A stretch of 64,000 nt of DNA from Clostridium sardiniense (GTDB lineage: Bacteria > Bacillota > Clostridia > Clostridiales > Clostridiaceae). The position numbers and the translations under genes were made by a program. Of this stretch, positions 1-8,338 are shown one piece after another; the first letter of the stretch is position 1; the number at the start of each line of letters is the position of its first letter. Location: NCBI RefSeq assembly GCF_016907995.1, contig NZ_JAFBDA010000007.1, positions 114,649 to 178,648 of the forward strand. The letters run 5' to 3'. Below the pieces are notes generated by a model, which was given only the letters and a program-made list of their open reading frames with translations, had not been told where the DNA came from and ran no database searches.

Positions 1-195
1 GGTAAAATAAGTGGTATATGCCAAGGGTTATCTGAATACCTTAATGTTGATGTAACAATAATAAGACTTTTATGGATTGTCTTAGCTTTCATTTCTTGTG
101 GTACTGCTATTTTCGGTTATATAGCATGCATATTCATAATTCCTAATAAAGAAGATGTAATAAATAATGACAACAACAATTTCACAAAATATTAA
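1..195 (+). CDS. PspC-domain membrane protein, 3' end only
   Basis: The window opens inside this gene; 64 codons remain before the TAA at 193-195. The visible part starts GKISGICQGLSEYLNVD, followed by one strongly hydrophobic segment (about residues 20-48) and a short polar Asn-rich tail. The G-(V/I)-C-x-G-L-(A/S)-EY-x-(N/D)-VD signature is that of the PspC domain (phage shock protein C family), small membrane proteins linked to envelope stress. The frame was read directly from base 1. Its start, promoter and any other domain lie outside the window. The family call is fairly sure from the motif; the function in this organism is inference. Confidence 0.75.
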   Translation, partial: GKISGICQGLSEYLNVDVTIIRLLWIVLAFISCGTAIFGYIACIFIIPNKEDVINNDNNNFTKY

Positions 196-334
196 GGTCA
201 AGAAATTGATCTTTTTTATCAATCTGAATTATCAGAATTTTTTGAATATAATTACTTTCTATGAGTAAGACCACTTATTTCCTCACTCTCTCTTTTTCGA
301 CAAAAATATATCGATAAATTTTTAACAATATCTA

Positions 335-363
335 TTGCAACCCTATATACTTCATTGTAAAAT
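335..363 (+). promoter_or_regulatory. sigmaA-type promoter candidate for the ECF transporter gene
   Basis: TTGCAA (335-340) and TAAAAT (358-363) are separated by exactly 17 bases. Transcription would start near 370, giving a leader of roughly 100 bases before the ATG at 474. I compared the leader by eye with TPP, FMN, THF, preQ1, cobalamin and SAM aptamer signatures and saw no match. Confidence 0.45.
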
Positions 364-473
364 ATAAACTGTCGGTATTCTTTTACAGAAACTGAACGCA
401 AAAATCAAAAATTTATCAATTGTTTTTTGCCGAATTATATCCTAAATGGGGGAATAAGAACGGAGGTTACAAA

Positions 474-1064
474 ATGGAAAGAAGTACAACAAAAAAAGTT
501 TTAGGTCTTCGCCAAATGGTAATTGTAGGTATGCTATCAGGTATATCAATATTTATGGGGTTAACAGGACTTGGATTTATTCCACTTCCATTCATGAAAG
601 CAACCATAATGCACATACCAGTTATAATTGGTGCAATAGTTGAAGGACCTATAGTAGGGGCATTAGTCGGAGGAGTATTTGGATTATTTTCAATGTATCA
701 AGCATTTACAGCTCCAGGCCCAACATCATTTGTATTCTATAATCCAATAGTTGCAATTGTTCCAAGAGTTTTAATTGCAATTGTTGCATACTATGTTTAT
801 AGAGCACTAAAAAACAAATTTAAGAAAGATTCATTACCAATAGGTATAGCTGCAGTACTTGCAACATTAACTAATACTGTAGGTGTTTTAGGATTAACTT
901 ATGTTTTTTACTTAGAAAAATATTCACATGCTTTAGGTATAGCACCTTCTGCAACAGGGGCAGCACTTGCAACTGTTGGAGTTACAAATGGTATTCCAGA
1001 GGCCATATTATCAGCCGTAATTACAATACCAGTAGTTGCTACACTTAGAAAGATTAAAAAATAA
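474..1064 (+). CDS. ECF transporter S component (vitamin or cofactor precursor uptake)
   Basis: The 196-residue protein is almost entirely hydrophobic, with about six membrane segments, and starts MERSTTKKVLGLRQMVIVGM. An N-terminal basic stretch followed by a membrane segment with small residues is typical of substrate-binding S subunits of energy-coupling factor transporters (Pfam ECF_trnsprt type); these share the EcfAAT energizing module, which is not in this window. The ATG at 474 is preferred because GGAGG lies at 462-466; an upstream in-frame TTG at 420 has no such site. The substrate cannot be read from sequence. The next gene is a P1-family aminopeptidase, some of whose relatives release N-terminal beta-amino acids, so a beta-alanine-containing compound such as pantothenate is conceivable, but that is inference. 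Confidence 0.75.
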   Translation: MERSTTKKVLGLRQMVIVGMLSGISIFMGLTGLGFIPLPFMKATIMHIPVIIGAIVEGPIVGALVGGVFGLFSMYQAFTAPGPTSFVFYNPIVAIVPRVLIAIVAYYVYRALKNKFKKDSLPIGIAAVLATLTNTVGVLGLTYVFYLEKYSHALGIAPSATGAALATVGVTNGIPEAILSAVITIPVVATLRKIKK

Positions 1065-1073
1065 TAAATTCAC

Positions 1074-1100
1074 GCTCCTATATTTTTTATAGGGGCTTTT
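1074..1100 (+). terminator. Hairpin with short U tract between the ECF gene and the peptidase gene
   Basis: GCTCCTAT (1074-1081) can pair with ATAGGGGC (1089-1096, one G-T pair), followed by TTTT. It lies 10 bases after the transporter stop and before the GGAGG of the next gene, so it may be a weak terminator or attenuator within a two-gene transcript. Confidence 0.5.
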
Positions 1101-1125
1101 AATATATAATGGAGGTTTTAAATTT

Positions 1126-2094
1126 ATGAAAGAAATAAAATTTACTGATATAGATAATATAAGACTTGGTCATGCACAAAATGAAGAAGGTTGTACTGGG
1201 TGCTCTGTAGTTATATGTGAAGAAGGCGCAACAGGAGGAGTCGACGTGCGTGGTGGTGCACCTGGAACTCGTGAAACTGATCTTTTAGATCCCTCTGAAA
1301 TGATTGAAAAAATTCATGCAGTTATTCTATCTGGAGGAAGTGCCTTTGGCCTTGATGCTTCATCTGGTGTTATGAAATATCTTGAAGAGAAAGAGGTCGG
1401 CTTTGATGTTAAGGTTGCCAAAGTTCCTATAGTATGTTCAGCAGTACTTTTTGATTTAGCTTTTGGTGATCCAACTATACGTCCTAATAAAGAAATGGGA
1501 TATAAAGCTTGCTTAAATAGTGAAGCTTATAATGGTGATATAAATGGTAATATAGGTGCTGGCTATGGAGCAACTGTAGGAAAAATACTTGGACCTCAAA
1601 CAGCTATGAAAGGTGGCCTTGGAACTTATGCTGTCCAAGTTGGAGATCTTAAAGTTGGTGCTATAGTTGCTGTAAATTGTTTAGGTGATGTTGTTGATCC
1701 TAAAAATTTAGAAATTATTGCAGGCGCTTTAAATAAAGAAACTAATGAATTTTTAAATAGTGAAGAAATTTTAATAAATAATATAAAAACACCAAGCGAC
1801 CCTTTTAAAGGTAACACTACTATCGGATTAATAGTAACTAATGCTAAGTTTACAAAAGCTCAAGCAAAAAAGATTTCTTCAATGGCTCATAATGGATTTG
1901 CAAGAACTATGAGGCCTGCTCACACAATGTTTGATGGTGATACAATATTTACTATGGCGACTAATAAAGTTGAGGCTGATGTAACAACTGTTGGTATGCT
2001 TGCAGCTAATGTTATGGAAAAAGCTATATTAAGAGCTATAAAAGAAGCAAATACTTTAAATGGAATTATATCTTTTAATGATTTTAAAAAATAG
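1126..2094 (+). CDS. P1 family peptidase (DmpA/BapA-like aminopeptidase)
   Basis: This 322-residue protein matches the P1 (S58) family, N-terminal nucleophile hydrolases related to L-aminopeptidase D-esterase DmpA and beta-peptidyl aminopeptidases. Visible signatures are GGVDVRGGAPGTRETDLL near residue 37, a Gly-rich AVILSGGSAFGLDA segment near residue 65, and GNTTIGLIVTNA near residue 229. In the family the precursor cleaves itself before a Ser or Thr in this last motif; here that predicts cleavage between Asn230 and Thr231, with Thr231 as nucleophile. There is no signal peptide, so it is probably cytoplasmic. It lies 61 bp after the ECF S-component gene on the same strand and has its own GGAGG. 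Substrate unknown; the family call is firm. Confidence 0.88.
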   Translation: MKEIKFTDIDNIRLGHAQNEEGCTGCSVVICEEGATGGVDVRGGAPGTRETDLLDPSEMIEKIHAVILSGGSAFGLDASSGVMKYLEEKEVGFDVKVAKVPIVCSAVLFDLAFGDPTIRPNKEMGYKACLNSEAYNGDINGNIGAGYGATVGKILGPQTAMKGGLGTYAVQVGDLKVGAIVAVNCLGDVVDPKNLEIIAGALNKETNEFLNSEEILINNIKTPSDPFKGNTTIGLIVTNAKFTKAQAKKISSMAHNGFARTMRPAHTMFDGDTIFTMATNKVEADVTTVGMLAANVMEKAILRAIKEANTLNGIISFNDFKK

Positions 2095-2301
2095 AATAAT
2101 ATTTCATTAAGACGCTAATAATAGGAAGGTTCCTGTTTAATTACAAATGTTGATATACACATTTTTTCCTTATGTCTAATTACTTTCCAATATTGGTTAT
2201 AATATTATAGTTTATAAAAAGTAAACTGACGCAAACTATGAGTGTAAAGTAAAACAAACAAACTTTACGAAATATTTATAAGATATAAGGAGGAATGAAC
2301 C

Positions 2302-2496
2302 ATGGGAAGAAGTTCATCAACAAAATTAGTTCCAGAAGCTAAAGAAGGATTAGCAAAATTCAGAAATGAAGTAGCTAATGAAATGGGAGTTCCATTCACT
2401 GACTACAACGGAGACTTATCTTCAAAACAATGCGGAAGCGTTGGTGGAGAAATGGTTAAGAGAATGGTTGAACAATACGAAAACAAAATCAAATAA
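2302..2496 (+). CDS. Alpha/beta-type small acid-soluble spore protein
   Basis: The 64-residue protein contains LVPEAKEGLAKFRNEVANEM and, further on, DYNGDLSSKQCGSVGGEMVKRMVEQ, both hallmarks of alpha/beta SASPs. These coat and protect DNA in the dormant spore and are degraded at germination by the GPR protease, whose recognition region corresponds to the KFRNEVANEMG stretch. The length fits the family. A strong AAGGAGG precedes the ATG. The gene stands alone and is closed by a bidirectional terminator. Expression late in the forespore under SigG is expected from the family, but I could not pick a convincing SigG promoter by eye in the 207 bp upstream. It shows that the organism is an endospore former. 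Confidence 0.95.
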   Translation: MGRSSSTKLVPEAKEGLAKFRNEVANEMGVPFTDYNGDLSSKQCGSVGGEMVKRMVEQYENKIK

Positions 2497-2517
2497 TCTC
2501 TTAATTAAATAAAAAAA

Positions 2518-2545
2518 ATGGTAGAATTAATTTTCTACCATTTTT
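2518..2545. terminator. Bidirectional terminator between the spore protein and the ABC transporter genes
   Basis: ATGGTAGAA (2518-2526) pairs perfectly with TTCTACCAT (2533-2541). An A-run precedes the stem and a T-run follows it, so it can stop transcription from both converging genes. Confidence 0.85.
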
Positions 2546-2554
2546 TATTATAAG

Positions 2555-3226
2555 CTATAATATTTTTATCAATTTTTTATCTGACAATTTATATGTTTCA
2601 TCTGAACTTCTAGCAATATCGTTATTATGAGTAACCATAATTAAGCACTTATTTTCTTCTTTCACAATATCTCTAAATAGCTTAATTATGTCATTTGATG
2701 TTTTTTCATCTAAATTACCTGTTGGCTCATCAGCTATTATTATTCCAGTTTCTGAAACTAATGCCCTTGCAATTGCTACTCTTTGTTGCTGCCCTCCACT
2801 AAGAGTTAATACCTTTTGATCTGCCTGTTCTTCTGTAAGACCTACCTTTTTTAACATGTCTAAAGCTCTAGCTTTCTTATTATCAACCTTTAAGCCTTTT
2901 ATAGAAATAGCTGAAATTACATTTTGTAGTGCAGTCATATAGGTAAGTAAATTATAGCCTTGAAATATTATTGATACATACCTATTTCTATACTTAGTAA
3001 GCCCTATTTTCTTTATACTTTTATCCTTGTATAATATTTCACCATCTTTATTCTTATCTAGACCGGATATAAGAGATAAAAATGTAGTTTTTCCACTACC
3101 TGATGGTCCAATTACAGTATAAAATTTCCCATTCTCAAAATTTACACTTAAATCCTCTATTATTTTGTTATCATTATCATACCAATATGATACGTTTTTT
3201 AATTCTAATATTTTTTGATAATTCAT
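2555..3226 (-). CDS. ABC transporter ATP-binding protein (MacB/LolD type)
   Basis: The 223-residue protein has a Walker A GPSGSGKTT near residue 40, a signature LSGGQQQRVAIARAL near residue 142 and a Walker B IIIADEPTGNLD just after it. The GNLDEKTS continuation is typical of the MacB/LolD/FtsE subgroup that works with FtsX-type permeases rather than importers. It is the last gene of the minus-strand order regulator-kinase-permease-ATPase and starts 11 bp after the permease stop with a GAGGTGA site. It probably powers the adjacent permease in export or mechanotransmission at the membrane. The substrate is unknown. Confidence 0.88.
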   Translation of the reverse strand: MNYQKILELKNVSYWYDNDNKIIEDLSVNFENGKFYTVIGPSGSGKTTFLSLISGLDKNKDGEILYKDKSIKKIGLTKYRNRYVSIIFQGYNLLTYMTALQNVISAISIKGLKVDNKKARALDMLKKVGLTEEQADQKVLTLSGGQQQRVAIARALVSETGIIIADEPTGNLDEKTSNDIIKLFRDIVKEENKCLIMVTHNNDIARSSDETYKLSDKKLIKIL

Positions 3227-3237
3227 TTACTTCACCT

Positions 3238-4713
3238 CTAATCATGCTTACTTAAAATTTCTTTTGGTTGTAATCTCATTATTCCAATTGAAGGAATTAT
3301 AACACCTATAAATGATATTAGTATTGCAAGTCCGCACATTTTTGCATAGTCATCTCCTGAAACGCTAACATCTAATGAATCTATTGTCTCTACTTTAGAT
3401 TTATTATATCTACCTTCTCCTCTTTCTTTCATATCACCTCCTCCAGATGCACTCATGTCTGGTACTCCTTGCATGCCTTGCATTCCAGGCATATCATAAT
3501 TACTATTCTGTTCAACTGAAGTTTCCTTTGCAAGAAGTACATTCCCAATTTCTTTGCTTATAGAATTACCTAGTACAGCTGATACTCCAAAGGATAATGC
3601 TAATATAATAAGTATCTCAACCCCAAATTGTGCTATTATCTTAAGCTTCTTCTCTCCTAGTGATAAAAGAATACCTATTTCATTTCTTCTTTCCTTTATT
3701 GAAAGCATAATTATAAGTCCTAATATCACAGCTCCAGCAATTGATACAATAATTACTGTCATCTTAGCAAACGATGCTATATTCTCTATAGGTCCCATCA
3801 TTGTTTCATAGGCTCTGCTATTCGCGTCTAAAGTATATGTGTTAAAATCTATATCAAGTTTTTTACCTTTTTCTAAGAATGACTCTACATTTATAGGATC
3901 ATTTAAGTAAAATTGTGCGCTATCAACTTTATCTTTATAATCTGTTCCTTTTAAAGTATTAGAAACTGTATATGGTACATAAATTTTATTATATGGATTC
4001 ATTACTTCATTTCTCATAGCTCCTTCTGATATTTCTGAGCTATTTTGATATATACCAATTATCTTAAGTTCTACTGTTTTCGTGCTATCTTGAGTAGACT
4101 TAACCTTTATTTTGTCTCCTACTTTTAAGCTATTTTGATCTGCTAATGTCTTCTCAATGACAGCAACGTTTTTATCCTTATCATCACTAGTAATACCACT
4201 TCCATCAACTAAAGCATCCTCCTCATTTATAAATGCACTTACATCTTTTAAATTTAAAATACCATCTAAAGTAACATCTCCCATTACTCTACTTTCTCTA
4301 TTAGGATCCTTCATAAAACCTTGTTCTTCTTCATTGTTATTTGATTCTGTGCTAGTTATTGGAGTAAAGCCATCAGCAGTACCCTCAGTAGATGAAGTTA
4401 CATTATAACTACTTATATTATCTAAGGTTAATACCTTATCTACATCCTCTAAAGATATTGGAGTTCTTTCTAATTTAAATCCTTTCTCTCCTCCTTCTTC
4501 TCTCATCTTTTCCTTAATCTTCTCCATATTAGGTGACAAAGTAACTGTTGCACCAAGCTTTTGCCTTGCAAGTACTCCTGCTTTCTCCGTAGCACTTTGA
4601 ATTGAAAATCCTGCTAATACAAATACACAAATAGATGTCATAACTAAAAATAGTATTGCCGACTTTCCAATTCTTTCTTTCACACTTAAAAATCCTCTAA
4701 ATAAAAAATTCAT
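3238..4713 (-). CDS. FtsX/MacB-type ABC transporter permease with a Met-rich loop
   Basis: The 491-residue protein has one membrane segment near residues 15-38, a large external domain (about 40-310) and three further segments (about 315-340, 358-388 and 458-480), the FtsX/MacB layout. The external domain contains a MacB-like region with insertions. Unusual is a polar loop between the last two segments, about residues 390-458, with a Met- and Gly-rich stretch around 405-430 (MPGMQGMQGVPDM and then GGGDM). This loop is normally short in the family. Met-rich extracellular segments can bind soft metals such as copper, but that reading is inference. It lies downstream of a two-component system and directly upstream of its ATPase gene. 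Confidence 0.82.
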   Translation of the reverse strand: MNFLFRGFLSVKERIGKSAILFLVMTSICVFVLAGFSIQSATEKAGVLARQKLGATVTLSPNMEKIKEKMREEGGEKGFKLERTPISLEDVDKVLTLDNISSYNVTSSTEGTADGFTPITSTESNNNEEEQGFMKDPNRESRVMGDVTLDGILNLKDVSAFINEEDALVDGSGITSDDKDKNVAVIEKTLADQNSLKVGDKIKVKSTQDSTKTVELKIIGIYQNSSEISEGAMRNEVMNPYNKIYVPYTVSNTLKGTDYKDKVDSAQFYLNDPINVESFLEKGKKLDIDFNTYTLDANSRAYETMMGPIENIASFAKMTVIIVSIAGAVILGLIIMLSIKERRNEIGILLSLGEKKLKIIAQFGVEILIILALSFGVSAVLGNSISKEIGNVLLAKETSVEQNSNYDMPGMQGMQGVPDMSASGGGDMKERGEGRYNKSKVETIDSLDVSVSGDDYAKMCGLAILISFIGVIIPSIGIMRLQPKEILSKHD

Positions 4714-4791
4714 GTTTTCCCCTCTCTCTTTGCAAGTTATGTACTTATCTTAAAGTACCAAACTGTAAGTAAAGTGAAGTCAACATGAATT

Positions 4792-4805
4792 CTATGTGAA
4801 GTTTA
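4792..4805. promoter_or_regulatory. Candidate response-regulator operator before the permease gene
   Basis: CTATGTGAAGTTTA recurs exactly, in opposite orientation, at 6933-6946 upstream of the response-regulator gene. A related AGTGAAGT lies at 4773-4780. The site overlaps the end of the kinase gene and lies about 80 bp upstream of the permease ATG, where a separate transporter promoter would sit. Confidence 0.5.
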
Positions 4806-6239
4806 CTGTTTATTTTTAAAATCTAAAAAAAACTTAAATTTTTCTCCTTGAGTATCTATGCCATAATTAATATCTCCATGAGTATCTAAAAGAGTTTTTA
4901 CTATATACAATCCAAGTCCACTGCCGCCTGTTTCTTTATTTCTAGATTTCTCTGCCCTATAGAAAGCTTTAAATAAAAGATCTGTTTCTATGTTATCTAA
5001 ATTGTTTGCATAATTTATTATCTGAACTCTTCCATTTTTATTTATATCTATTTCTATGTCTTTATTATCTAATGAATATTTTAAGCTGTTATTAATAAGA
5101 TTTGATATAACCTTTCTTATTATATTTTTATCTCCTCTTATTTTTAACTTACCATCTTCATTTAACTTTATATTTAAATTTCTCTCATTTTTAAAGTATT
5201 CATATCCTGAAATAATATCAATTATTAAATCATTTAATATAAACTCTTCGTAATTTAAATCTATGCTCTCTTCATATTTTGCAAGATTTATTATCTCTGA
5301 AACCAGAGTTCTAAGATCCGATACACTATCTAAGCTTTCTCTTAAATATTTATCCCTATCTTTATAAGGACCTATTTCATAAATCATTCCTTCTATTTGA
5401 CCATTGATAACTGTTATAGGTGTTTTAAGTTCATGAGAAATTGCCTTTATAAAATCTCTTCTTCTTTTATCTTGAAGTTTTTCCTTCTCGATATCACTTA
5501 CAAGTTTCTCATTAGCTTCTTTTAAACTAAATATTGTCTCTTCAAGGTTACTACTTATAGAATTTATGCTATTTGATAATTCTGCAATTTCATCCTTTCC
5601 CTCATAAGGAAGCTTTTCATTAAAGTTTAATTTGGAGATCTTCTTAGCAACACTATTGATTTTAAGTAAAGGCTTACTAATTACAATTGAATATATATAC
5701 TGTGATAAAACTCCTATTCCTATTGTTATTAAAATTATAGCAGGCAGTATTCTAATCATTACCCTTCTCATATCATTTAAGAATTTAATTGGAACATTTG
5801 TTGTAATTATGCATTCTCTACCTATATCTTTAAAATAAAACTGCTTACTAACTTTTATATCATTTTGATCATTAAACTTGTCATTAAAGAAGATATCTTT
5901 TCTTCCCTCTTCTTTAGGTGGCTTTCCAAAAATTCTATTTGAAGAATATACAATATCTCCATAAAGAGTTGTTATTAAAACCATACCTCCATTATCATAA
6001 GAATATTTATCTAAGACCTCTGTATAATCAATATTATTATCATTTTCACTCTCTAATGTTGTAATTAACTCATTTGTCGAGGTTTTAACATTATTCTCTT
6101 TTATATCTAAATATATCATTGGAACAATTAAAAATAATATACTATATATAACTACCGATGTTATTAAAACTACTGTGCTAGATATTACAAATAGTTTTTT
6201 CTTAATCCCTATCTTATCCCATTTATTCCTTAAGTACAT
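4803..6239 (-). CDS. Sensor histidine kinase
   Basis: The protein (about 478 residues from the ATG at 6239) has a membrane segment near residues 18-42, an extracellular sensor region of about 120 residues, a second segment near 162-185 and a HAMP linker. The dimerization helix carries SHELKTP with the phospho-accepting His near residue 269, and the ATPase domain shows an N-box (ISNLINNSLKYS) and GGSGLGLYIVK. The usual DxGxG lid motif is degenerate, reading NYANNLDN. Upstream in-frame GTG and TTG codons exist; the ATG overlaps the regulator's stop by 17 bp, the usual translational coupling. It should phosphorylate the regulator encoded upstream. Confidence 0.88.
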   Translation of the reverse strand: MYLRNKWDKIGIKKKLFVISSTVVLITSVVIYSILFLIVPMIYLDIKENNVKTSTNELITTLESENDNNIDYTEVLDKYSYDNGGMVLITTLYGDIVYSSNRIFGKPPKEEGRKDIFFNDKFNDQNDIKVSKQFYFKDIGRECIITTNVPIKFLNDMRRVMIRILPAIILITIGIGVLSQYIYSIVISKPLLKINSVAKKISKLNFNEKLPYEGKDEIAELSNSINSISSNLEETIFSLKEANEKLVSDIEKEKLQDKRRRDFIKAISHELKTPITVINGQIEGMIYEIGPYKDRDKYLRESLDSVSDLRTLVSEIINLAKYEESIDLNYEEFILNDLIIDIISGYEYFKNERNLNIKLNEDGKLKIRGDKNIIRKVISNLINNSLKYSLDNKDIEIDINKNGRVQIINYANNLDNIETDLLFKAFYRAEKSRNKETGGSGLGLYIVKTLLDTHGDINYGIDTQGEKFKFFLDFKNKQ

Positions 6240-6885
6240 ATCCAACACCCTTTACTGTCCCTATATAATCATAATCTATCTTCTTTCTTATATTCTTAAT
6301 ATGAGCATCAATTACCCTCATGTCGCCATAATAATCATACCCCCACACCTTATCCATTAACATCTCTCTTGAAACTACATTAGGATAAGACTTCATAAGT
6401 ATATTAAGTATATTAAATTCTTTAAGGGTAAATTCTACTTCTTTATTATCAATATAAACCTTATATGTATTTAAATTTATATTTAAATTCCCAAAGGATA
6501 ATTCATCTTTTACATTATTTGTTTTCTCACTTCTTCTAAGCACAGCTTCTACTCTCTTAATTAAAACATTAAAAGAAAATGGCTTAGTTATATAATCATC
6601 TGCCATAGCATCGAACCCTTTTATCTCATCTTCGGCTTCGCTAAGAGCTGTTAAAAATATTATTGGAACATCGCTTTCCTCTCTAATTAAATTACATAAC
6701 CCATATCCATCAAGCTTTGGCATCATTATATCTAATATTACTAGATCATAATTATCCTCCTTAAATTTTGAATATCCAGATAATCCATCAAAAGAGCTAT
6801 CTACCTCATATCCCTCACTTTTTAAAAATTCAATAATAAGTTCATTTATTTTTATATCATCTTCTACAACTAATATCTTTTTCAT
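6223..6885 (-). CDS. OmpR/PhoB-family response regulator
   Basis: The 220-residue protein has a receiver domain with the acidic pair at residues 9-10, phospho-acceptor Asp52 in LVILDIMMPKLDG, a conserved Thr in FLTALSE and Lys in YITKPFSF. A C-terminal winged helix follows (FTLKEFNILNILM to IGTVKGVGYVLKE). It is the first gene of the four-gene cluster and overlaps the kinase gene. OmpR-type regulators bind direct repeats; upstream on the minus strand the motif ATGTGAA occurs twice with an 11-bp period (within 6933-6957), consistent with autoregulation. A promoter and AGGAGGGT lie just upstream. Confidence 0.92.
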   Translation of the reverse strand: MKKILVVEDDIKINELIIEFLKSEGYEVDSSFDGLSGYSKFKEDNYDLVILDIMMPKLDGYGLCNLIREESDVPIIFLTALSEAEDEIKGFDAMADDYITKPFSFNVLIKRVEAVLRRSEKTNNVKDELSFGNLNINLNTYKVYIDNKEVEFTLKEFNILNILMKSYPNVVSREMLMDKVWGYDYYGDMRVIDAHIKNIRKKIDYDYIGTVKGVGYVLKE

Positions 6886-6932
6886 AGTACCCTCCTTTTT
6901 GTTAATTTTATCATTATCTTATATATATTTAT

Positions 6933-6946
6933 TAAACTTCACATAG
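6933..6946. promoter_or_regulatory. Candidate autoregulatory operator of the response regulator
   Basis: TAAACTTCACATAG is the exact reverse complement of the 14-mer at 4792-4805. An adjacent half copy (TTTCACAT, 6948-6955) makes a direct repeat with an 11-bp period, the usual arrangement for OmpR-family binding, about 50-70 bp upstream of the regulator's start. Confidence 0.5.
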
Positions 6947-6977
6947 ATTTCACATTGAAATAACTCATTTTAATATA

Positions 6978-7006
6978 TTGTTATAAAATGCTTAACCCTG
7001 TATAAT
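6978..7006 (+). promoter_or_regulatory. sigmaA promoter of the AI-2E family gene
   Basis: TTGTTA (6978-6983) and TATAAT (7001-7006) are separated by 17 bases, about 60 bp upstream of the TTG start at 7066. The two-component operon runs the opposite way from the same intergenic region. Confidence 0.65.
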
Positions 7007-7065
7007 AACTCTTATACTAGTTAAGGATACTATATATCTTTAACAAATAATAAGGGGGTTTATTT

Positions 7066-8223
7066 TTGAAAAATATTAATACCAAGTTAAAGCCTTATAT
7101 TCTACTTTCTACATATATAATAGTTTTAGCATATGTAGTTTTAAATATATCAACGGTTTGGACATTTTTTGGGAAGATACTTGGGATTCTTAGTCCATTC
7201 TTAACTGCTATTGGTATAGCTTTTGTTTTAAATATTCCAATGAGACTTTTAGAAGATAAAGTATTCTTTTTTATGGATAATTCAAAAAAATTTCCATTTT
7301 TAAAATCATTTAAAAGACCACTTTCTATTGTAGTTACACTTTTACTTGTTGTTGGATTATTAGCTACTTTAATAACATTTATTATACCTCAACTTATAAC
7401 TAGCGTTTCAACACTTATTGATAGTGTTCCATCATATGTTAAATCCTTTGAAGAATTAGTTACTAATAATCTTGGGTCTATTGCAGGCTTTGATAAAATA
7501 TGGTCCGATATAATGAATGCTTGGAAGGATATTTTTGGTTTTGCTAGTCAATTCTTAGGATTTACTATAAACCATATATTTAATTTAACTGTTAGTATAA
7601 CATCAGGAGTAATTAATTTCTTCTTATCAATAGTTTTCGCTATTTATATGTTATCTAGTAAAGAACTCCTTATCTTCCAATGTAAAAAGTTTCTATATGC
7701 ACATCTTAAGAAAAGACATGCAAATAAAATACTTAAAGTTGGACGTGTAGCAAATGAAACTTTCCAAAGATTTATTGGAGGTCAATGTACTGAAGCAGTT
7801 ATAATCGGAACTCTTTGCTGTATTGGTATGCTTATATTAAGAATCCCTTATGCTCTTTTAATAGGATTTATAGTTGGTATCACAAGCTTAATCCCTATCT
7901 TTGGAGCATTTATAGGTACAATACCATCAGCTCTTATAATACTTATAATAAATCCAATAAAAGCAATTATATTTTTAATATTTATAATTGTTCTTCAACA
8001 GGTTGAGGGAAATCTAATTTATCCAAAGGTTGTTGGAAATTCTATAGGACTATCTGCAATTTGGGTAATGTTTTCAATGCTTGTCGGTGGAAGTTTACTT
8101 GGATTCTTAGGATTACTTCTTGGTATTCCTCTATTTGCAGTTATATATAAGCTTCTTAGAGAGAATACAAATAAAAGAATATATAATAAAGGTCTTACCT
8201 TTGAAGATATAGATAATAAATAA
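7066..8223 (+). CDS. AI-2E family transporter / PerM-like membrane protein
   Basis: The 385-residue protein has about eight membrane segments, a long amphipathic region in its first half (about residues 115-170), and a C-terminal part with Gly/Pro-rich helices containing PIFGAFIGTIPSALI and NLIYPKVVGNSIGLSA. These are characteristic of the AI-2E transporter family (YdiK/PerM/TqsA relatives). Members include AI-2 exporters and Na+/H+ antiporters, so the substrate is open. The start is TTG at 7066, supported by AAGGGGG (7053-7059) at good spacing; no nearby ATG fits. It is monocistronic, with its own promoter and a strong terminator. Confidence 0.85.
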   Translation: MKNINTKLKPYILLSTYIIVLAYVVLNISTVWTFFGKILGILSPFLTAIGIAFVLNIPMRLLEDKVFFFMDNSKKFPFLKSFKRPLSIVVTLLLVVGLLATLITFIIPQLITSVSTLIDSVPSYVKSFEELVTNNLGSIAGFDKIWSDIMNAWKDIFGFASQFLGFTINHIFNLTVSITSGVINFFLSIVFAIYMLSSKELLIFQCKKFLYAHLKKRHANKILKVGRVANETFQRFIGGQCTEAVIIGTLCCIGMLILRIPYALLIGFIVGITSLIPIFGAFIGTIPSALIILIINPIKAIIFLIFIIVLQQVEGNLIYPKVVGNSIGLSAIWVMFSMLVGGSLLGFLGLLLGIPLFAVIYKLLRENTNKRIYNKGLTFEDIDNK

Positions 8224-8268
8224 AAAATAGAGTAGTTACAAAAATCAATTTGTAACTACTCTATTTTA
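8224..8268 (+). terminator. Strong rho-independent terminator after the AI-2E gene
   Basis: An 18-19 bp perfect stem containing AGAGTAGTTACAAA (left arm 8225-8242, right arm 8249-8267), loop of about six bases, with T-rich sequence after it. Confidence 0.85.
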
Positions 8269-8338
8269 ATGTTTTTTTCTTAAGCTTTTCATTAAAGTTT
8301 ATTTTTGCGATACCCACTTCTGTAGAAATAGCTATTGA

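Noticed and set aside
196..473. Riboswitch in the leader of the ECF transporter gene
   Set aside because: The leader is about 100 bases and I looked for TPP, FMN, THF, preQ1, cobalamin and SAM signatures without success.
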